Part shown: piece after piece, positions 5,128 to 7,098 of the stretch
Layout of the letters: every line of letters starts with the position of its first letter
How positions within the stretch are numbered: position 1 is the stretch's first letter
Assembly (NCBI GenBank): GCA_031275525.1
Contig: JAISOP010000072.1
Location: 1-7,098, forward strand
From: Tannerella sp.
GTDB lineage: Bacteria; Bacteroidota; Bacteroidia; Bacteroidales; Tannerellaceae
Direction: 5' to 3'
DNA length: 7,098 nt
Notes under the pieces: model-generated
Databases searched by the model: none
What the model saw: the letters and a program-made list of their open reading frames with translations, nothing else
What the model was told of the DNA's origin: nothing
Translations under genes and position numbers: made by a program

Positions 5128-6114
5128 ATGGGAACAAAAAGGATGAACGGGAAACACCCGAAATCATGTATCATCGCCAATCCGATATACGACACGGTAT
5201 TCAAGAAGTTGATGGAACACGAGCGGATCGCCAGGTTTTTCCTCGGCACGTTGCTGGGTGAGAACATACTATCCGTAGAGGTCAGTCCGCAAGAATTCAC
5301 ATACAAGAGACCCCCCCCCAAAAAAGGGAAGGCATCCGGAAACCTCATCGGCTATTCCATTTTCCGGATAGACTTTATGGCCGTTCTGGAAACGAAGGAG
5401 GGCGAAAGAAAAAAAATCCTGATAGAAGTACAGAAATCGTGGGACGAGACGGATGTGGAGCGGTTTCGCAACTACCTGGGGGAACAGTACAAAAGAGTGG
5501 ACCGGGTAGAGGGCGAGGAGGCGGCGTTGCCCATTACGACCATCTATGTACTGGGCGGGCGGCTTGCCGAAATAGAAAGCCCGTGCATCAAAGTGGAGCG
5601 GCGCTACAGGGACCTGTATCAGGGAAACCTGATTGAAAAAAAAGCGCCCTTTGTGGAGAAACTCACCCACGACTGCTATGTCATCCAGGCCAAAAGGATT
5701 ACGGACCAACGCTACGGCACGAAACTGAACGAGTTGCTAAGTCTTTTTGAGCAGGCCCATTTCGTCGAGGCAGGTTCGGAAATAAGCAAGGAATATACCT
5801 ACAGTTCGGATGATGAAGACATTTTGTTTATAGCCTCCATGCTAAAGGAGATGGTTGCCGATCCGAGGGAGCGGGAAGAAATAGCAAAGGAAGAAGAAGC
5901 CCAGCGCGTCATGGCTCTTTTCGGTAGAACAAACAGGAAACAGGAGAAAGCGCTCGAGGAGAAGGAAAAAGTCATTGGGGAGCAGAAAACCGTCATTGAA
6001 GAGCAGGAGACCGTCATTGGGGAGCAGAAAAGCGTCATTGGCGAACAAGCCAAAGCGCTTGAAGAACAAGCCAGGCAAATCGCAGAATTGAAACGTTTGA
6101 TAGACACCAAATGA
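5128..6114 (+). CDS. Rpn family PD-(D/E)XK nuclease (putative transposase family) with heptad-repeat C-terminus
   Basis: A 328-residue protein from ATG 5128; ATG 5143 (after AAAAAGG) gives 323 residues and is about as likely. The N-terminal ANPIYDTVFKKLMEHE (about 17-32) is characteristic of Bacteroidales Rpn/PD-(D/E)XK transposase-family proteins as I recall them. The catalytic core is visible as Asp82 in RIDFMAVL, then Glu100-Val-Gln102-Lys in LIEVQKS, the D-Xn-E-x-Q form of the motif. A more variable region follows (about 105-235). The C-terminus from about 275 is a run of seven 7-residue repeats, probably a coiled coil. Rpn proteins in E. coli promote RecA-independent recombination, cut DNA, and have been described as toxins with an internally translated C-terminal antitoxin. 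Transposition has not been shown for the family, and no terminal inverted repeats are visible here. A C9A6 run sits just before the catalytic Asp. The gene has its own promoter and is flanked by unrelated housekeeping-type genes. Confidence 0.85.
   Translation: MGTKRMNGKHPKSCIIANPIYDTVFKKLMEHERIARFFLGTLLGENILSVEVSPQEFTYKRPPPKKGKASGNLIGYSIFRIDFMAVLETKEGERKKILIEVQKSWDETDVERFRNYLGEQYKRVDRVEGEEAALPITTIYVLGGRLAEIESPCIKVERRYRDLYQGNLIEKKAPFVEKLTHDCYVIQAKRITDQRYGTKLNELLSLFEQAHFVEAGSEISKEYTYSSDDEDILFIASMLKEMVADPREREEIAKEEEAQRVMALFGRTNRKQEKALEEKEKVIGEQKTVIEEQETVIGEQKSVIGEQAKALEEQARQIAELKRLIDTK
5311..5325 (+). repeat. C9 then A6 homopolymer runs inside the Rpn-type gene
   Basis: Nine Cs (5311-5319) followed directly by six As (5320-5325) encode Pro-Pro-Pro-Lys-Lys. 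The present lengths keep the frame open. Loss of one base brings in TAG at 5369-5371, immediately before the catalytic Asp codon. Gain of one base would run to a stop ending at 5636. Both would remove the nuclease core. The run is directly seen; its use as a switch is inference. Confidence 0.9.
5950..6096 (+). repeat. Seven tandem 21-nt units coding a heptad repeat at the Rpn C-terminus
   Basis: In-frame 21-nt units at 5950, 5971, 5992, 6013, 6034, 6055 and 6076 encode ALEEKEK, VIGEQKT, VIEEQET, VIGEQKS, VIGEQAK, ALEEQAR and QIAELKR. The central units are very similar in DNA as well as protein; the units at 5971 and 6013 differ at one base. The V/A-I/L-x-E-Q pattern has hydrophobic residues at two positions of each heptad, so it predicts a long coiled coil and a dimer or oligomer. 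Similar DNA units in tandem can expand or contract in frame without destroying the gene. Confidence 0.9.
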
Positions 6115-6157
6115 AGATTCGGAGATTCAGCTTTACCCTACATTAAATTATAGAACA

Positions 6158-6535
6158 ATGAAAATAAACAGCCGATTCGATCATTTCAATTTCAATGTAC
6201 TTGACCTTGAGCGCAGTCTTGTTTTTTACGACAAGGCGCTCGGTCTGAAGGAAACGCGCCGCCAGACGGCAAGCGACGGTTCGTATGTCATCGTGTACCT
6301 GACAGACAGTCGGACCGATTTTTTACTGGAACTGACCTGGCTACGCGATCATACGGCGCCTTACGAACTGGGCGAGTGTGAATTTCACCTGTGCGTACGC
6401 GTGCCGGGCGATTACGAAGAAACGCGCCGGTATCACCGGGAAATGGGCTGCATCTGTTACGAGAATTTCGAGATGGGACTTTATTTTATTGAAGACCCCG
6501 ACGGATATTGGATTGAAATTTTACCGATCTCCTGA
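6158..6535 (+). CDS. VOC family protein, glyoxalase I (lactoylglutathione lyase)-like
   Basis: A 125-residue single vicinal-oxygen-chelate protein made of two beta-alpha-beta-beta-beta modules. The N-terminal RFDHFNFNVLDLERSLVFYD, the central FLLELTW, CEFHLCV, and the C-terminal DPDGYWIEILPIS match glyoxalase I-like proteins. The four expected metal ligands appear at His9, Glu58, His77 and Glu120, at spacings close to those of E. coli GlxI, so a metal-dependent enzyme is likely. The substrate is less sure: many Bacteroidota lack glutathione, so detoxification of a different thiol adduct or another small molecule is possible. It starts 43 bp after the Rpn-type gene and ends 25 bp before the YgiQ-family gene, with which it may share a transcript. 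The sequence before the ATG (AAATTATAGAACA) is A/T-rich with no strong Shine-Dalgarno site. No clear TTTG/TAnnTTTG promoter was found in the gap. Confidence 0.85.
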   Translation: MKINSRFDHFNFNVLDLERSLVFYDKALGLKETRRQTASDGSYVIVYLTDSRTDFLLELTWLRDHTAPYELGECEFHLCVRVPGDYEETRRYHREMGCICYENFEMGLYFIEDPDGYWIEILPIS

Positions 6536-6560
6536 AGACAGGCATTTCCCGAAAAACGAA

Positions 6561-7098
6561 ATGCAGGAAATGAACTCCTACCATCCGGCAGACTGGTTGC
6601 CGGTAACCAAAAAAGAAGTCGAAATGCGGGGTTGGGACTACCTTGACGTCATCCTCTTCAGCGGCGACGCCTATGTTGACCATCCCTCGTTTGGCGCGGC
6701 GGTAATCGGGCGAGTACTGGAATCCGAAGGCTTGCGCGTAGCCCTGGTGCCGCAGCCGGACTGGCGGGGAGACTACCGTGATTTCAAGAAACTGGGTGTG
6801 CCGCGGCTTTTTTTCGGCGTAGCGCCCGGCGCCATGGATTCGATGGTCAACCACTACACCGCCAACAAACGCCTGCGGAGCGACGACGCCTATACGCCCG
6901 ACCGGCGTCCCGGCATGCGCCCCGACTATCCCAGCATCGTTTACACCAATATCCTGAAAACCCTTTATCCCGCAACGCCGGTTGTGCTGGGCGGCATCGA
7001 AGCCTCGCTACGCCGCCTGGCGCATTATGACTACTGGCAGGACCGTCTGAGGCCCGGCATCCTGGCAGACAGTCCCGCCGATCTGCTGATCTACGGCA
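6561..7098 (+). CDS. ygiQ: YgiQ family radical SAM protein, N-terminal part (runs off the right edge)
   Basis: An open frame from ATG 6561 continues to the end of the window, giving 179 codons of a protein that is usually over 600 residues. The N-terminal domain of the YgiQ/UPF0313 family is recognisable in MRGWDYLDVILFSGDAYVDH, HPSFGAAVIGRVLESEGLRV, the following PQPDWR, LGVPRLFFGVAPGAMDSMVN, the YTANKRLRSDDAYTPD region, and PVVLGGIEASLRRLAHYDYW. The radical SAM CxxxCxxC cluster comes later in these proteins and lies beyond the window, so catalytic competence cannot be judged. The function of the family is not established. An in-frame ATG at 6570 is a possible alternative start. The preceding gene ends 25 bp upstream, which fits co-transcription. 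Confidence 0.92.
   Translation, partial: MQEMNSYHPADWLPVTKKEVEMRGWDYLDVILFSGDAYVDHPSFGAAVIGRVLESEGLRVALVPQPDWRGDYRDFKKLGVPRLFFGVAPGAMDSMVNHYTANKRLRSDDAYTPDRRPGMRPDYPSIVYTNILKTLYPATPVVLGGIEASLRRLAHYDYWQDRLRPGILADSPADLLIYG

Noticed and set aside
4986..6157. Rpn-type gene as an insertion sequence
   Set aside because: Although the family is labelled putative transposase, no terminal inverted repeats or target-site duplication were found in the gaps on either side.

Overview
The window looks like Bacteroidales (Bacteroidota) DNA of roughly 50% GC. Four things point there. The promoter ahead of the Rpn-type gene matches the Bacteroidota form TTTG-N19-TAnnTTTG exactly. The export lipoprotein has a short SSC lipobox. 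The polysaccharide co-polymerase is a stand-alone protein without a kinase domain. The Rpn protein carries the N-terminal ANPIYD...FKKLM signature that I recall from Bacteroidales paralogues. A member of the Tannerellaceae or a relative is plausible, but I cannot place it to genus from this sequence alone.

Layout, left to right; every gene is on the + strand. Positions 1-271 hold a noncoding array of seven short palindromes with an exact 41-bp period; it runs off the left edge. Positions 272-466 are an AT-rich leader with one reasonable promoter candidate. Three surface-polysaccharide genes follow: an outer-membrane export lipoprotein of the Wza/Poly_export type (467-1288), a Wzz/GNVR chain-length or co-polymerase protein (1324-2952), and a Wzx-type flippase (2975-4270). 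Together they would flip, size and export a polysaccharide across the envelope. No glycosyltransferase or polymerase is seen in the window. The flippase stop codon lies inside the start of cutC (4254-4985), so the two are probably translationally coupled.

After cutC a clear promoter (5053-5083) drives a separate gene for an Rpn-family PD-(D/E)XK nuclease with a heptad-repeat C-terminus (5128-6114). Downstream come a VOC/glyoxalase-type metalloenzyme (6158-6535) and the first 179 codons of a YgiQ-family radical SAM protein (6561 to the right edge).

The points most worth a second look are: (1) the 41-bp palindrome array, whose last unit keeps its pairing through two compensatory changes; (2) the Rpn protein, whose 7-residue C-terminal repeats and internal Met codons resemble Rpn gene-within-gene toxin-antitoxin and anti-phage systems; and (3) nine-base G or C runs inside the export lipoprotein and rpn genes, which could act as slippage switches. 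All functions are inferred from reading the sequence; no search was run.
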